From: Pseudoalteromonas umbrosa
Lineage (GTDB): Bacteria > Pseudomonadota > Gammaproteobacteria > Enterobacterales > Alteromonadaceae
Length of the DNA stretch: 64,000 nucleotides
NCBI RefSeq assembly: GCF_030125375.1
Contig: NZ_JASJUU010000006.1
Coordinates: forward strand, 166,373 to 230,372
Direction: 5' to 3'
A program made the position numbers and the translations under genes. Below the pieces are notes generated by a model, which had not been told where the DNA came from, did no database searches, and worked only from the letters and a program-made list of their open reading frames with translations. Below are positions 55,656 to 64,000 of this stretch, piece by piece; position 1 is the first letter of the stretch, and every line of letters starts with the position of its first letter.

Positions 55656-56071
55656 TAACGGGTGTAAACCATATTACTTTGTCAGTATCAGATCTTATTT
55701 TGTCGATTGAATTTTATCGTTTGCTCGGCGCTAAAGCACATGTACGTTGGGAAAATGGTGCCTCTTTATCACTGGGCGATTTGTGGTTATGTTTATCTTT
55801 ATGTGACATACCGTATAGCCCTTTAAGTACTAAAGGTGACTATACCCATATTGCTTTGAATGTAGATCGAGTTGAGCTAACGAACTTCCGCCGTAACATA
55901 TCAGAGCTTAATATAAAGACTTGGCAAGAGAATCGCAGTGAAGGTGAATCGCTTTATATTCTTGACCCAGATGGACATAAGTTGGAGTTGCATGTGGGGT
56001 CATTGCAAAGTCGTCTTGATAGCTTAAAAGCCAAGCCATATCAAGGCCTCGTGTGGTACAACGAACTGTGA
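55652..56071 (+). CDS. fosA: FosA-type fosfomycin glutathione transferase
   Basis: A 139-residue metalloenzyme of the glyoxalase superfamily that opens fosfomycin's epoxide with glutathione and so inactivates it. The metal ligands His7 (GVNHITL), His66 (DYTHIAL) and Glu112 (KLELHVG) are all present. So is the family's RSEGES (95-100) with LDPDGHKLE. Length equals Pseudomonas FosA (about 135). It is coupled to the GNAT gene by a 4-base overlap. Chromosomal fosA genes occur in many gammaproteobacteria, so resistance may be intrinsic rather than acquired. Confidence 0.92.
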   Translation: MITGVNHITLSVSDLILSIEFYRLLGAKAHVRWENGASLSLGDLWLCLSLCDIPYSPLSTKGDYTHIALNVDRVELTNFRRNISELNIKTWQENRSEGESLYILDPDGHKLELHVGSLQSRLDSLKAKPYQGLVWYNEL

Positions 56072-56160
56072 ATAGCTATTACTGTTCGATTAATCACAAA
56101 CAAAATCAATAATGTTATTACATAACAATGATTTAGATTTGTTTTTTTAGTCTTGACTTG

Positions 56161-56181
56161 ATTGACTTTAATTCGGTCAAT
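56161..56181. promoter_or_regulatory. inverted repeat over the CzcBA-cluster promoter
   Basis: Arms ATTGAC (56161-56166) and GTCAAT (56176-56181) enclose a 9-base spacer and overlap the -35 box of the promoter at 56162-56190. The position suits an operator, possibly for a metal-responsive regulator. No regulator gene is adjacent. Confidence 0.45.
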
Positions 56182-56190
56182 GATTATATT
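56162..56190 (+). promoter_or_regulatory. sigma-70 promoter of the small Cys/His protein and CzcBA
   Basis: TTGACT (56162-56167), a 17-base spacer and TATATT (56185-56190) are a near-consensus promoter, 33 bases before the 117-residue gene. A second TTGACT at 56153 gives a direct repeat. Confidence 0.72.
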
Positions 56191-56222
56191 TACGACTAAT
56201 TTATCATGCTAAGGTACTAGGT

Positions 56223-56576
56223 TTGAATTGTCGGATATTGGCTTATTGGGTGCTTGTGACCGTGATTGTATTGCAGTCGGTGTCTTTTGTGGCATCTCTA
56301 TCCGATGTACATTTAGTTGATGTAAAGCACCTTCAGTCTACACATTCTCATCAACACGATCTTCAAGTAACTAATACAGTAGAATTCGATGAGCATGGTC
56401 ATGCTATACAGGATTGCCATCATTGTGGCCATTGCTCTGGAAGTCATACTTCTTGGCTTAGCCGACACTGGCAAGAGGATGCTACGCTCATGACTTCTCT
56501 GGTTGTGGCGAATACACCCGATACACGTATCCGCAGAAGGGCGGAATCAAAATACAAACCTCCAATCTATTCTTAA
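56223..56576 (+). CDS. small exported Cys/His-rich protein next to CzcBA
   Basis: A 117-residue protein with an N-terminal hydrophobic segment (about 6-27) and a metal-binding-looking patch: SHQHDLQ near 40, EHGHAIQDCHHCGHCSGSH near 57. It could be a periplasmic metal-binding or sensing partner of the efflux pump, similar in position to small proteins beside heavy-metal efflux genes. The start TTG at 56223 follows AAGG. No family is recognised with certainty. Confidence 0.72.
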   Translation: MNCRILAYWVLVTVIVLQSVSFVASLSDVHLVDVKHLQSTHSHQHDLQVTNTVEFDEHGHAIQDCHHCGHCSGSHTSWLSRHWQEDATLMTSLVVANTPDTRIRRRAESKYKPPIYS

Positions 56577-56841
56577 ATCCCCTTTTTTCACTTGTTCGCT
56601 TTGAATTTAGAGCGTGTTTAGTGAGCCATTAATTAGGCGTTTGTTCATAGCACATGTTTGCTGAGTATTGTGACATGTGTACAAATGACAAACATAATTT
56701 TAGCGCAAACAGTATGTTGCGTTATGTCCCACATCAGTGTGTACACCTATTTGGTAGGTGTGCAGTGAGCTGGTGCGTGACTTTTATCATCCAATACTAG
56801 AATGAGTTGAGTGTATTGGAGGGTAAATGGAGGTTTAAATT

Positions 56842-58020
56842 ATGAATATTTTAAATACAAGGTATGTATTAGTGGTGGTAACTCTTACCGGGTTTTTTAG
56901 TTTTTCGGTGTGTGCATTAACAGCAGATCATGATCACGACCATCAAGAGGATAAGCACTATCATCACGTCGATGTAAACCTAGACAACGATGACACTCGT
57001 CAACATAAAAATGAATATGCGGTACTCAATGAAGAACAACGCCGTATCGTGGGTATTGAAATTGCTGAAGTCAAAAAAACTAATTACCAAGTAACTCAGT
57101 CTGCGTCAGCTGAAGTGAAAGCAAACGGCTATACCAGCTATATAGTCTCTCCTAGAACTGATTCTGTTGTGGTAAATCGTCATGTCACATTGGGAGATAA
57201 AGTATCTCAAGGTCAAAAATTGGTGACACTGTTTAGTCAAGAGGTGGCTAGCGCGCAAGCTGAATATCGGTTGGCGAGAAGTGAGTGGCTGAGAATGGCG
57301 AAACTGACAGGAACCGCGGTCAGTGAAAGCGAAAAGCTAGCAGGAAAAACCCGCTTTGATGCCGCCTACGGTCAGCTTATTGCTCTTGGGTTAAGTGATT
57401 CTGCGATTAAAAGCTTACATAGCTTAGCGAATGAGACCTTGGGTGAATACGCCTTGATTGCGCAGCAAGTTGGTGTGGTGCTCAATGACGACTTTTCACA
57501 AGGGCAGCGAGTTGAAGCAGGGTATGCGCTGATGATGCTAGCGGATGAAAGTACATTGTGGGTGGAGGCGAAGTTACCCGTTAAGGCAGATATAGACCCA
57601 CACAATATAGACCAAGCCGAGGTGTTGTTTAAAGGCAGAAAGTACGCTGCCGAGGTTATCCAGCAAACTCATACAATCGATCCCATTACTCGCACCAAGG
57701 TGATCCGATTATCAGTAGATAACAAAGATGATGTGTTACATGCTGGTATGTTTGTTGAGGTGCAGTTAACAATGCACTCAACTGAGCAAGCTATGCTGGT
57801 GCCAGAGTCTGCTGTGGTCAGAGACCAAGCACAAAATTGGGTTGTGTTTGTAGAACAGAGCGATGGTGCATTGAAACCTGTTCAGATACGTTTAGGTGCT
57901 CAAATTGGAAAACATCGGGTGATTTATGGTTTAGATAGCCCCAGTCGATTAGCGGTTAGAGGTGCATTTTTTATCGCCTCAGAGCTAGCCAAAAGTAACT
58001 TTGACCCGCATAACCACTGA
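56842..58020 (+). CDS. czcB: CzcB-type periplasmic adaptor for heavy-metal efflux
   Basis: A 392-residue RND adaptor. A signal peptide (about 1-25) is followed by a metal-binding His/Asp stretch (ADHDHDHQEDKHYHH, about 28-42). Lipoyl and coiled-coil regions (VVNRHVTLGDKVSQGQKLVTLFSQEV, then long helices) and C-terminal barrel domains (AVVRDQAQNWVVFVEQ) complete it. It bridges the RND pump and an outer-membrane channel and may also pass on metal. GGAGG is upstream of the ATG. The CzcA-type gene follows with its start 13 bases after this stop. The specific metal cannot be decided from sequence. Confidence 0.93.
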   Translation: MNILNTRYVLVVVTLTGFFSFSVCALTADHDHDHQEDKHYHHVDVNLDNDDTRQHKNEYAVLNEEQRRIVGIEIAEVKKTNYQVTQSASAEVKANGYTSYIVSPRTDSVVVNRHVTLGDKVSQGQKLVTLFSQEVASAQAEYRLARSEWLRMAKLTGTAVSESEKLAGKTRFDAAYGQLIALGLSDSAIKSLHSLANETLGEYALIAQQVGVVLNDDFSQGQRVEAGYALMMLADESTLWVEAKLPVKADIDPHNIDQAEVLFKGRKYAAEVIQQTHTIDPITRTKVIRLSVDNKDDVLHAGMFVEVQLTMHSTEQAMLVPESAVVRDQAQNWVVFVEQSDGALKPVQIRLGAQIGKHRVIYGLDSPSRLAVRGAFFIASELAKSNFDPHNH

Positions 58021-58033
58021 TGGGAGCTCGTTT

Positions 58034-61000
58034 ATGTTGAATTATATGATTTCATGGTCATTGAATAACCGCTATTTGATACTTGTTGGTGTACTCGCGC
58101 TTATGCTTGCAAGCATTACTGTGACACAAAAGTTATCACTCGATGCTTTTCCTGATGTAACAAACACTCAGGTAGTCATAAATACGGAAGCGCCCGGGCT
58201 AGGTGCAGATGAAGTTGAACAGTTGATCACTTACCCGATTGAAGCTGTGATGTATGCTTTACCGGATGTTGCTCAAGTGCGTTCTACATCAAAAACGGGG
58301 CTGTCAGGCGTAACTGTTGCTTTTAAAGAAGGGGTTGATATTTATTTTGCTAGACAGCTTGTTTTTGAACGGTTGCAGCAGGCTAAAGCGCAGATCCCCG
58401 TAGGTATAGGCATACCAGATATAGGCCCAAACACCTCAGGTCTTGGACAAATATTTCAATATTTAATCGTATCGGAGCCTGACTCTGGTTACGACACTAT
58501 GGCACTGAGAAGTTTAAATGACTGGTTGGTAAAAATGATACTTATGCCAGTTGATGGCGTGACCGATGTATTGTCATTTGGCGGTGAGGTAAAGCAGTAC
58601 CAAGTGAACCTTAATCCGCAGAAGTTACTCTCTTATGAACTTAGGCAGTCAGATATTCAAGCCGCGCTGGAAAAAAACAATGTGAACGCGGGTGGCTGGT
58701 ATATGGAGAGAGGGCAAGAGCAGTTAGTGATCCGTGGGGCTGGATGGTTTGCCAGTGGTGAGAAAGGTCTAAAGCAAATTAGTAAAGTCCCAGTTAAAGT
58801 CATTGAGGGCACAACGATACATGTTGGCGACGTCGCAGATGTTAAGATCGGCGCTGAAATTCGACAAGGTGCGGTGACCATGACTCGGCGAAATAACCTT
58901 GGTGAAGTAGAGGTGATGGGTGAGGTTGTGTCAGGGATTGTACTCAAACGTACAGGTGCCAATAGTAAAGAAACCATTGATGCTATCTATGAAAGATTAG
59001 AGCGTTTAGAGCAAGCCTTACCGAAAGGTGTAAAAATTATGCCATTTTACGATCAGAGTGACTTAGTGGATAAGGCGGTAGAAACGGTTGCTAGTGCATT
59101 GGGTCTTGCATTTATATTTATCAGTCTTGTATTGACGTTATTTTTATTAAATTTAAGGGCGGCGCTATTGGTGCTGATATCCATTCCGTTGTCCATAGGT
59201 ATGGCGCTAATGACAATGACGTGGCTTGGGATCTCGGCTAATTTAATGTCATTGGGTGGGTTAGCCATTGCTATTGGTATGCTAGTAGATGGCTCGGTAG
59301 TGATGGTTGAAAATATCGTTCGAAAGCTTCAAGAGCAAGGTGATGATATTAAAAATAACCAGAACAGTGTGTTATCCACTGTGTCCTTTGCAGCTAAAGA
59401 GGTGACACATTCTATTTTCTTTGCTTCTTTAGTTATTTTGCTGGTGTTTATGCCATTGTTCAGTTTTGAGGGCGTTGAAGCCAGAATGTTCGAACCTATG
59501 GCTATTAGCATCATGTTAGCGGTGGCGTTTGCTGTCATCGTTGCCTTGATCTTTGTCCCAGCGCTTGCCTGTATTGCTTATCGAAGTGGCATATCCATTC
59601 GACCTAATAAAGCTGCGGCTCGATTAGAGGCTATGTATCGAGCGTGTTTGGTTAAAGCGATGGATAAGCGTAAAGCTTTCATAGTCGCTGTAATCAGCTT
59701 GATATGTCTAAGCGCTTTTTTAGCGACTAAATTAGGTACTGAATTTGCGCCGGAGTTAGAAGAAGGCACGATTAATCTACGTGTTACGCTTGCATCATCG
59801 GCCAGTTTAGAAACGGCGCTTGAGGTTGCGCCAAAACTTGAAGCATATTTACTAGAGATACCTGAAGTCACTTACGCACTTAGTCGGATTGGCCGAGCGG
59901 AAATTGGCGGGGACCCAGAACCGGTTAATAATATAGAAATTTATATTGGGCTTAAACCAATTGAACAGTGGCAAAGTGCATCCAATCGCACTGAACTTCA
60001 AGCACTCATGAAGCATAAGCTGGCTGTGTTTCCCGGCATACAACTTAACTTCTCTCAGCCAATAGCAACACGGGTTGATGAACTGCTATCGGGTGTTAAA
60101 GCGCAATTGGCAGTTAAATTAATGGGGCCTGATTTAGATGTTCTGGCGCAAAAGGGAACGGAAGTGGAGGCCGTTATTCGACGAATCGAGGGGGCTGTAG
60201 ATGTCGCGATGGAACAAGTTAATGGTGAGGCGCAACTTTTAATCACCCCAGACCGTCAGGCGCTAGCGAGATTTAATTTGACAGTATCAGATATTATGTC
60301 AGTGGTTAATGAAGGTGTCGGAGGCCAGCATGTGGGCCAAATTGTCAATGGTAATGAACGATATGACATATACCTGCGCTTAGACAAAGTATTTCGTAAC
60401 AACCCCAAAGCAATATCAAATTTAATATTAGTTGCGCCGAGTGGAGAATGGGTGCGGCTAGGCGATGTCGCTCACGTGGCGATAACGACAGGCACACCAC
60501 AAATTAGGCGAGACGATGTGCAAAGACGTGTCGTTATCGAGGCGAATATAGAGGGCCGAGACATGGGCAGTGTTGTATCTGATATTTATGAGCAAGTAGC
60601 AGAGCAGGTTGTTCTTCCTGCTGGTTACTCAGTCATGATTGGAGGACAGTTTGAGCGTCAACAGCGTGCTCAACAGAAGTTACTTATGATAGTGCCTTTA
60701 TCGTTGATATTAATCAGCTTAATGCTGTTTTGTATTTTTCGTTCAGTTAGACAGGCTTTATTGATACTAATCACTATCCCACTAGCCGTTGTAGGTGGGG
60801 TGTGTGCGCTCTATTTTTCTGGCCTCTATCTATCAGTTGCTAGTTCCGTGGGATTTATTACCTTGTTTGGTGTAGCTATTTTAAATGGGGTCGTGATGGT
60901 AGAGAGCATTAATAAACAAGAACGTGATAAAGATATTTATAGTGCGGTGCTAAGTGGTGCAAGTGTGCGTATACGTCCAGTGTTGATGACTGCTATTACT

Positions 61001-61174
61001 TCAGCATTAGGTCTTATTCCTATGTTGTTATCACATGGAGTGGGAGCGGAGCTTCAAAAACCAATTGCAGCAGTTGTAATAGGGGGCTTGGTGAGCTCAA
61101 CACTCTTAACGCTTATTATTATTCCAATCTTTTATCCGGCTTTTTCACGGCAAAAGTGGTTGAGTAATAGTTAA
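58034..61174 (+). CDS. czcA: CzcA-type RND heavy-metal efflux pump
   Basis: A 1046-residue inner-membrane proton antiporter of the HME-RND family, exporting divalent or monovalent heavy-metal ions. Visible features are the N-terminal helix then TQVVINTEAPGLGADEVEQLITYPIE, the central membrane block with IAIGMLVDGSVVMVEN, two large periplasmic loops and a second six-helix block. ATG 58034 is used because GGGAG lies 8 bases upstream; a longer reading to 58001 overlaps czcB. Helix-4 residues suggest a CzcA or CusA relative, but the metal is not certain. No outer-membrane CzcC partner is encoded in the window. Confidence 0.95.
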   Translation: MLNYMISWSLNNRYLILVGVLALMLASITVTQKLSLDAFPDVTNTQVVINTEAPGLGADEVEQLITYPIEAVMYALPDVAQVRSTSKTGLSGVTVAFKEGVDIYFARQLVFERLQQAKAQIPVGIGIPDIGPNTSGLGQIFQYLIVSEPDSGYDTMALRSLNDWLVKMILMPVDGVTDVLSFGGEVKQYQVNLNPQKLLSYELRQSDIQAALEKNNVNAGGWYMERGQEQLVIRGAGWFASGEKGLKQISKVPVKVIEGTTIHVGDVADVKIGAEIRQGAVTMTRRNNLGEVEVMGEVVSGIVLKRTGANSKETIDAIYERLERLEQALPKGVKIMPFYDQSDLVDKAVETVASALGLAFIFISLVLTLFLLNLRAALLVLISIPLSIGMALMTMTWLGISANLMSLGGLAIAIGMLVDGSVVMVENIVRKLQEQGDDIKNNQNSVLSTVSFAAKEVTHSIFFASLVILLVFMPLFSFEGVEARMFEPMAISIMLAVAFAVIVALIFVPALACIAYRSGISIRPNKAAARLEAMYRACLVKAMDKRKAFIVAVISLICLSAFLATKLGTEFAPELEEGTINLRVTLASSASLETALEVAPKLEAYLLEIPEVTYALSRIGRAEIGGDPEPVNNIEIYIGLKPIEQWQSASNRTELQALMKHKLAVFPGIQLNFSQPIATRVDELLSGVKAQLAVKLMGPDLDVLAQKGTEVEAVIRRIEGAVDVAMEQVNGEAQLLITPDRQALARFNLTVSDIMSVVNEGVGGQHVGQIVNGNERYDIYLRLDKVFRNNPKAISNLILVAPSGEWVRLGDVAHVAITTGTPQIRRDDVQRRVVIEANIEGRDMGSVVSDIYEQVAEQVVLPAGYSVMIGGQFERQQRAQQKLLMIVPLSLILISLMLFCIFRSVRQALLILITIPLAVVGGVCALYFSGLYLSVASSVGFITLFGVAILNGVVMVESINKQERDKDIYSAVLSGASVRIRPVLMTAITSALGLIPMLLSHGVGAELQKPIAAVVIGGLVSSTLLTLIIIPIFYPAFSRQKWLSNS

Positions 61175-61190
61175 ACGTAATAATTGATGA

Positions 61191-61227
61191 TTAAATGTAA
61201 AGCTCACTATGTGAGCTTTACATTTAA
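61191..61227. terminator. 17-base-pair hairpin between czcA and the Mpo1-like gene
   Basis: Perfect 17-base arms (61191-61207 and 61211-61227) with loop TAT. It starts 17 bases after czcA and ends just before the next ribosome site. No U-tract follows, so a folded mRNA barrier or stabiliser is as likely as a terminator. Confidence 0.6.
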
Positions 61228-61240
61228 AAGGGGCATAAGA

Positions 61241-61546
61241 ATGGCAAGAAAATTTGAAAGCTTCCAAGCGTTTTATCAGTTTTATTTGCAAGAACATCAA
61301 AACAAGCATTGCCGCAGAATGCATTTTGCTGGTTCTTCGTTGGTTATAGCGATATTGATTGCTATGTTAATCACGCAATATTGGGCACTCTTACTTGCGC
61401 TGCCAATATGTGGCTATGGATTTGCGTGGTTTGGACATTTTTATTATGAACACAACAAACCGGCAACTTTTCAATATCCACTCTACAGCTTTTTTGCAGA
61501 CTGGGTGATGTTCAAAGATATCATCACCCGAAAAGTTACGATTTAA
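61241..61546 (+). CDS. Mpo1-like protein (DUF962)
   Basis: A 101-residue membrane protein of the Mpo1/DUF962 family. The signature FYQFYLQEHQNKHCRRMHFAG is seen as YLQEHQNK and CRRMHFAG, with two or three membrane helices after. Yeast Mpo1 is an iron(II)-dependent dioxygenase that acts on 2-hydroxy fatty acids; activity in bacteria is not established. ATG 61241 has AAAGGGG upstream; an earlier ATG at 61184 would read through the hairpin. It is convergent with the DMT transporter, overlapping its end by 11 bases. Confidence 0.88.
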   Translation: MARKFESFQAFYQFYLQEHQNKHCRRMHFAGSSLVIAILIAMLITQYWALLLALPICGYGFAWFGHFYYEHNKPATFQYPLYSFFADWVMFKDIITRKVTI

Positions 61547-62459
61547 GTTTTGTGGGCTTATTAAGCAAATAAACGGCGCTTAGAGCTAATAATACGCCAC
61601 AAGACATGGTTAAACTTAGGTGTTCGTCGAAATACCATATCGACATGCCCATAGCAGTAACCGGCACAATGAAAATAAACGAGCTAGAACGACTCGGCCC
61701 TAATTGCTGAGTGGCAAAAAAGAAAATGCTGGTGGCGATACTAACCACAATAATTGACAGATACAGCATATGGTACCAGTAGGTACTTGAATAGTTTGCT
61801 ATATTACTGATTGGAGATAAGTCATATGCGAATAGATAACTCAAAAGCATTGCCCAAAAATACATCAATGTGCTGAACGTCAGAAAGTCGCTAAATTTAG
61901 TACCTTGTTTACTGATAAGAGTTAAAAAAGCCCATGTTAAAGAGGCTAATAAGAAATAAGCGTTTCCCGATGCCAGTATTTGAGCGACATCAAAAAGCCA
62001 AATTTCAATCATAAAGAGCCCACCAACGACCCCCAATATACAGCCTATGAGTTGTGTGTTAGAAAGTGTGCTACGTAAAATCAAAGTACTAAGAATAATG
62101 GTAAATATAGGGTTTGTTGTGGTAACAAGCATGCCTCCTTTGCCTGGTAACCCGTCATGCAACCCTAAAAAGAAGAATTGATTATAGGCCGCCATCAATA
62201 AACCAGCAGGAATGGACCAAAATAAGGCTTGTCGAGAGAAAGTAAGTTTGTGCAACCGAGATTTATGCATCAGAAATAAAATAGGTGCCATACTAATGGT
62301 AGCCAGTGCGATACGATAAAAGACTGTGATTTCAGCGGGCGCCATATCTGCAATAATTTTTCCAGATATCCAACTTGAACCCCATACGAGCATTGCCATG
62401 ATAAGCGCTAAAACGACCGTTGTATTCTTGGTAGTGTTTTGTAAAACCGCAGTAGACAT
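61536..62459 (-). CDS. DMT-superfamily transporter (EamA)
   Basis: A 307-residue inner-membrane exporter or permease with ten predicted helices arranged as two EamA repeats. The first repeat begins MLVWGSSWISGKI, the second near SGNAYFLLASLTWAFLTLIS. Such proteins move amino acids, metabolites or drugs; the substrate is unknown. ATG 62459 has GAGGAAA upstream. Confidence 0.92.
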   Translation of the reverse strand: MSTAVLQNTTKNTTVVLALIMAMLVWGSSWISGKIIADMAPAEITVFYRIALATISMAPILFLMHKSRLHKLTFSRQALFWSIPAGLLMAAYNQFFFLGLHDGLPGKGGMLVTTTNPIFTIILSTLILRSTLSNTQLIGCILGVVGGLFMIEIWLFDVAQILASGNAYFLLASLTWAFLTLISKQGTKFSDFLTFSTLMYFWAMLLSYLFAYDLSPISNIANYSSTYWYHMLYLSIIVVSIATSIFFFATQQLGPSRSSSFIFIVPVTAMGMSIWYFDEHLSLTMSCGVLLALSAVYLLNKPTKLKS

Positions 62460-62707
62460 TAATTTCCTCGATTATTGCAACATAATAAGCAACACACTGT
62501 GATGCACTACTAGTGTACATATTGAATTATGACTAAAGTTAAAGTAATGATTTTTATGATTTTATTTTTTATAAGAATATATTGGTTCTAGCTTCATAAA
62601 ATCATAAGTACAAAAAGTAAGTCTATGTAGAGTATAAAGTAAACAGGGACGAGTTTATTACAATTGTGCCTGCGCGCATAGCTGGGCAGACAAATAAAGG
62701 AAATAAT

Positions 62708-63058
62708 ATGGCGTTATTAATGAGAGTGATGTTCCTGAGTTCACTTTTAGCCAGCAATGTCAGTAAAGCCAATTCATTTAACGATCACTTGCAAGTCGAG
62801 CAAATCATAAGAAACCACTTTAATTCATTAATTGCGAATAGTTTGCAAGAGCAGATTGAAGATGGCGGTAACATCAAGAAGAATAAAAAAGATGGAGAAA
62901 CAGGTCAAGCAGAGGATATATCTATGCTGGATGTAAGGGTCATGTCAATTGAGGGAGCGTTGGCTTCTGTGCAGTTGATTATTGATGATGATGTTGAAGA
63001 TATTTATTTAATAAAAAACCAATATGGTTCGTGGGAAATGAAAGGGGTGTTGCATTGA
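62708..63058 (+). CDS. small exported protein of unknown function
   Basis: A protein of about 116 residues with a signal peptide (MALLMRVMFLSSLLASNVSKA). The mature part opens SFNDHLQVEQIIRNHFNSLI and has a Lys/Asp-rich loop (GGNIKKNKKDGETGQ), then strands ending YLIKNQYGSWEMKGVLH. The layout loosely recalls NTF2/SnoaL-like proteins, but I do not claim that. ATG 62708 has AAAGGAAA upstream. Confidence 0.75.
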   Translation: MALLMRVMFLSSLLASNVSKANSFNDHLQVEQIIRNHFNSLIANSLQEQIEDGGNIKKNKKDGETGQAEDISMLDVRVMSIEGALASVQLIIDDDVEDIYLIKNQYGSWEMKGVLH

Positions 63059-63195
63059 AACCGAAACAATACCTGTGACTCACTGAAATACAGCCCTTGA
63101 TGGGTGATTACAATCTAGCTGTAATGCCCCGTAATTGCTTTTAATCTGAATCTCCCTATAGTTGCACATAGATTATTCAGTTTGAGGGAAACGCT

Positions 63196-63534
63196 ATGGC
63201 TGCAAAAGTTACAGTTACATTCATTAATAAAACCAAAACGCCAATGTTTGCGTTTTTGTGCCAAGGGAAACAAATTTTAGCGCTAACTTTAACGCAAATA
63301 TTTCCTGGATCGGCTTATAGATTATCTGAAGAGGTTGAACATTTGGAAGATCTACAAGTTGGATTTGGTCAGTCTTGGTCAGCAGCTGAACTGGAAATGA
63401 AGCTTGATGTTAAAAGAGGGATAACAGACTTCAATGTAACTTTAGACAATGAAGGCGCAATGGAGATCGTGACAAACGGTGACCTAAAATTAAAACGCAA
63501 ACATTACTTTTATGACACTGCGATAGGCCATTAA
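63196..63534 (+). CDS. small cytoplasmic protein of unknown function
   Basis: A 112-residue soluble protein with no signal peptide, predicted to be strand-rich (VTVTFINKTKTPMFAFLCQ, then DFNVTLDNEGAMEIVTNGD). I do not recognise the family. GAGGGAA precedes ATG 63196. It sits between the exported protein and the rRNA operon promoters, with a small hairpin at 63585-63606 after it. Confidence 0.72.
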   Translation: MAAKVTVTFINKTKTPMFAFLCQGKQILALTLTQIFPGSAYRLSEEVEHLEDLQVGFGQSWSAAELEMKLDVKRGITDFNVTLDNEGAMEIVTNGDLKLKRKHYFYDTAIGH

Positions 63535-63584
63535 GTGATAAAGCAATTCATAGCGGCTTTTTATAGTAAGTCTCCTGAATAGAG

Positions 63585-63606
63585 AGCGCAGTTTGAAGCC
63601 TGCGTT
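63585..63606 (+). terminator. hairpin before the rRNA operon
   Basis: Arms AGCGCAG and CTGCGTT with an 8-base loop are followed by CATTTATT. It probably ends the upstream gene before the rRNA promoters. Confidence 0.45.
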
Positions 63607-63724
63607 CATTTATTATTGATAATATCAGCTTCCTTTATATCCACATAATTTACCCACTTTGACGTAATCATTTTTATCTGCAAACTACCTCTTTTGCTTT
63701 GTATAAAAAATTTTATAAAAAGGC

Positions 63725-63760
63725 TTGACCAAACATTTTAAGTCCCTATAATGCGCACCC
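63725..63760 (+). promoter_or_regulatory. rRNA operon promoter P1
   Basis: TTGACC (63725-63730), a 16-base spacer and TATAAT (63747-63752) are followed by the GC-rich discriminator GCGCACCC, typical of stringently controlled rRNA promoters. The preceding A/T tract (about 63700-63722) fits an UP element. Confidence 0.85.
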
Positions 63761-63862
63761 ACTGACACGGCGGGATGCGAGAGAAAACGCAAACCAAAGT
63801 GAAGGTTAAAGCCAAACTGAAAGATTAACTTTTTTCGAAAGAAAGAAAATTAAATTTTCTAG

Positions 63863-63898
63863 TTGACTTTAAAAGTGAGGCGGTTAATATGGCGCTCC
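63863..63898 (+). promoter_or_regulatory. rRNA operon promoter P2
   Basis: TTGACT (63863-63868), a 16-base spacer and TAATAT (63885-63890) with discriminator GGCGCTCC lie 138 bases after P1. Tandem promoters of this kind are normal for rrn operons. Confidence 0.82.
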
Positions 63899-63900
63899 AC

Positions 63901-64000
63901 TTCGCAGCAACGCTGCGGTAGCTAACCAAGGGTTAGTTACACTGTTCTTTAAAAATATGAAGCAATCATCTGTGTGGGCACTCGTACAGATTGAGTTCTA
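63901..64000 (+). promoter_or_regulatory. rRNA operon leader with boxA antitermination site
   Basis: The leader has two small hairpins (63903-63917 and 63922-63936) and boxA TGTTCTTTAAAAA (63943-63955), close to the consensus TGCTCTTTAACAA. The 16S rRNA itself starts beyond the window edge. Confidence 0.82.

Noticed and set aside
1..64000. CRISPR arrays, insertion sequences or transposases
   Set aside because: No regularly spaced repeats, no cas genes and no transposase motifs were seen. The CGGACA repeats at 33817-33868 are short, irregular operator-like sites, not a CRISPR array.

Overview
The window looks like chromosome from a marine gammaproteobacterium of the Alteromonadales, most likely Pseudoalteromonas. 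This is inferred from the AT-rich sequence, the uvrY-uvrC-pgsA block running into a Gly/Cys/Leu tRNA cluster, the large TonB-dependent receptor, and several secreted proteins. No database search could be run, so the genus is an inference.

Layout. Bases 1-75 hold the cut-off start of a small peptide gene with a RiPP-like leader, followed by a TonB-dependent receptor, a membrane-bound LytTR regulator and an acyltransferase. Bases 5,200-13,200 are mostly housekeeping: divergent queC/queE (queuosine precursor), a periplasmic solute-binding protein, cysK, a CBM9/DUF5916 outer-membrane protein and a DAACS symporter. Bases 13,300-17,500 hold uvrY-uvrC-pgsA and eight tRNA genes (Gly-Cys-Leu-Gly-Leu-Gly-Cys-Leu) behind a strong stable-RNA promoter. 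Bases 17,580-22,624 are the most unusual stretch: a minus-strand operon of a 1191-residue Lon-protease/STAND-ATPase/TPR membrane protein, a sigma-70-like factor and an unrecognised 188-residue protein. A secreted subtilase with a chitin-binding-type module is divergent from it across about 0.7 kb of AT-rich non-coding DNA.

Bases 25,283-33,868 form one coherent unit: MacA-like adaptor, ABC ATPase, two FtsX-type permeases, an NtrC-type response regulator, a histidine kinase and a lipoprotein. A sigma-54 type promoter and an array of CGGACA repeats lie in front of it. Bases 34,000-50,700 hold individual genes: lipoprotein, FN3-dihaem peroxidase, PepSY iron-uptake-type membrane genes, racemase plus zinc-ribbon GNAT, SNF2 helicase, AraC regulator and endonuclease V. 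Bases 50,800-56,100 hold a porin, a chemoreceptor, a YaiI-family protein, and two acetyltransferases followed by a FosA-type fosfomycin resistance gene. Bases 56,160-61,174 encode a CzcBA-type heavy-metal efflux pair with a Cys/His-rich small protein in front. The window ends in tandem promoters, boxA and leader of an rRNA operon whose 16S gene starts beyond base 64,000.

The strongest lead for an undescribed system is 17,580-22,624. The protease catalytic Ser and Lys, the Walker motifs and the sigma-factor regions are all visible. The predicted topology suggests a transmembrane sensor that could couple an outside signal to cytoplasmic proteolysis and transcription. That function is inferred, not shown.
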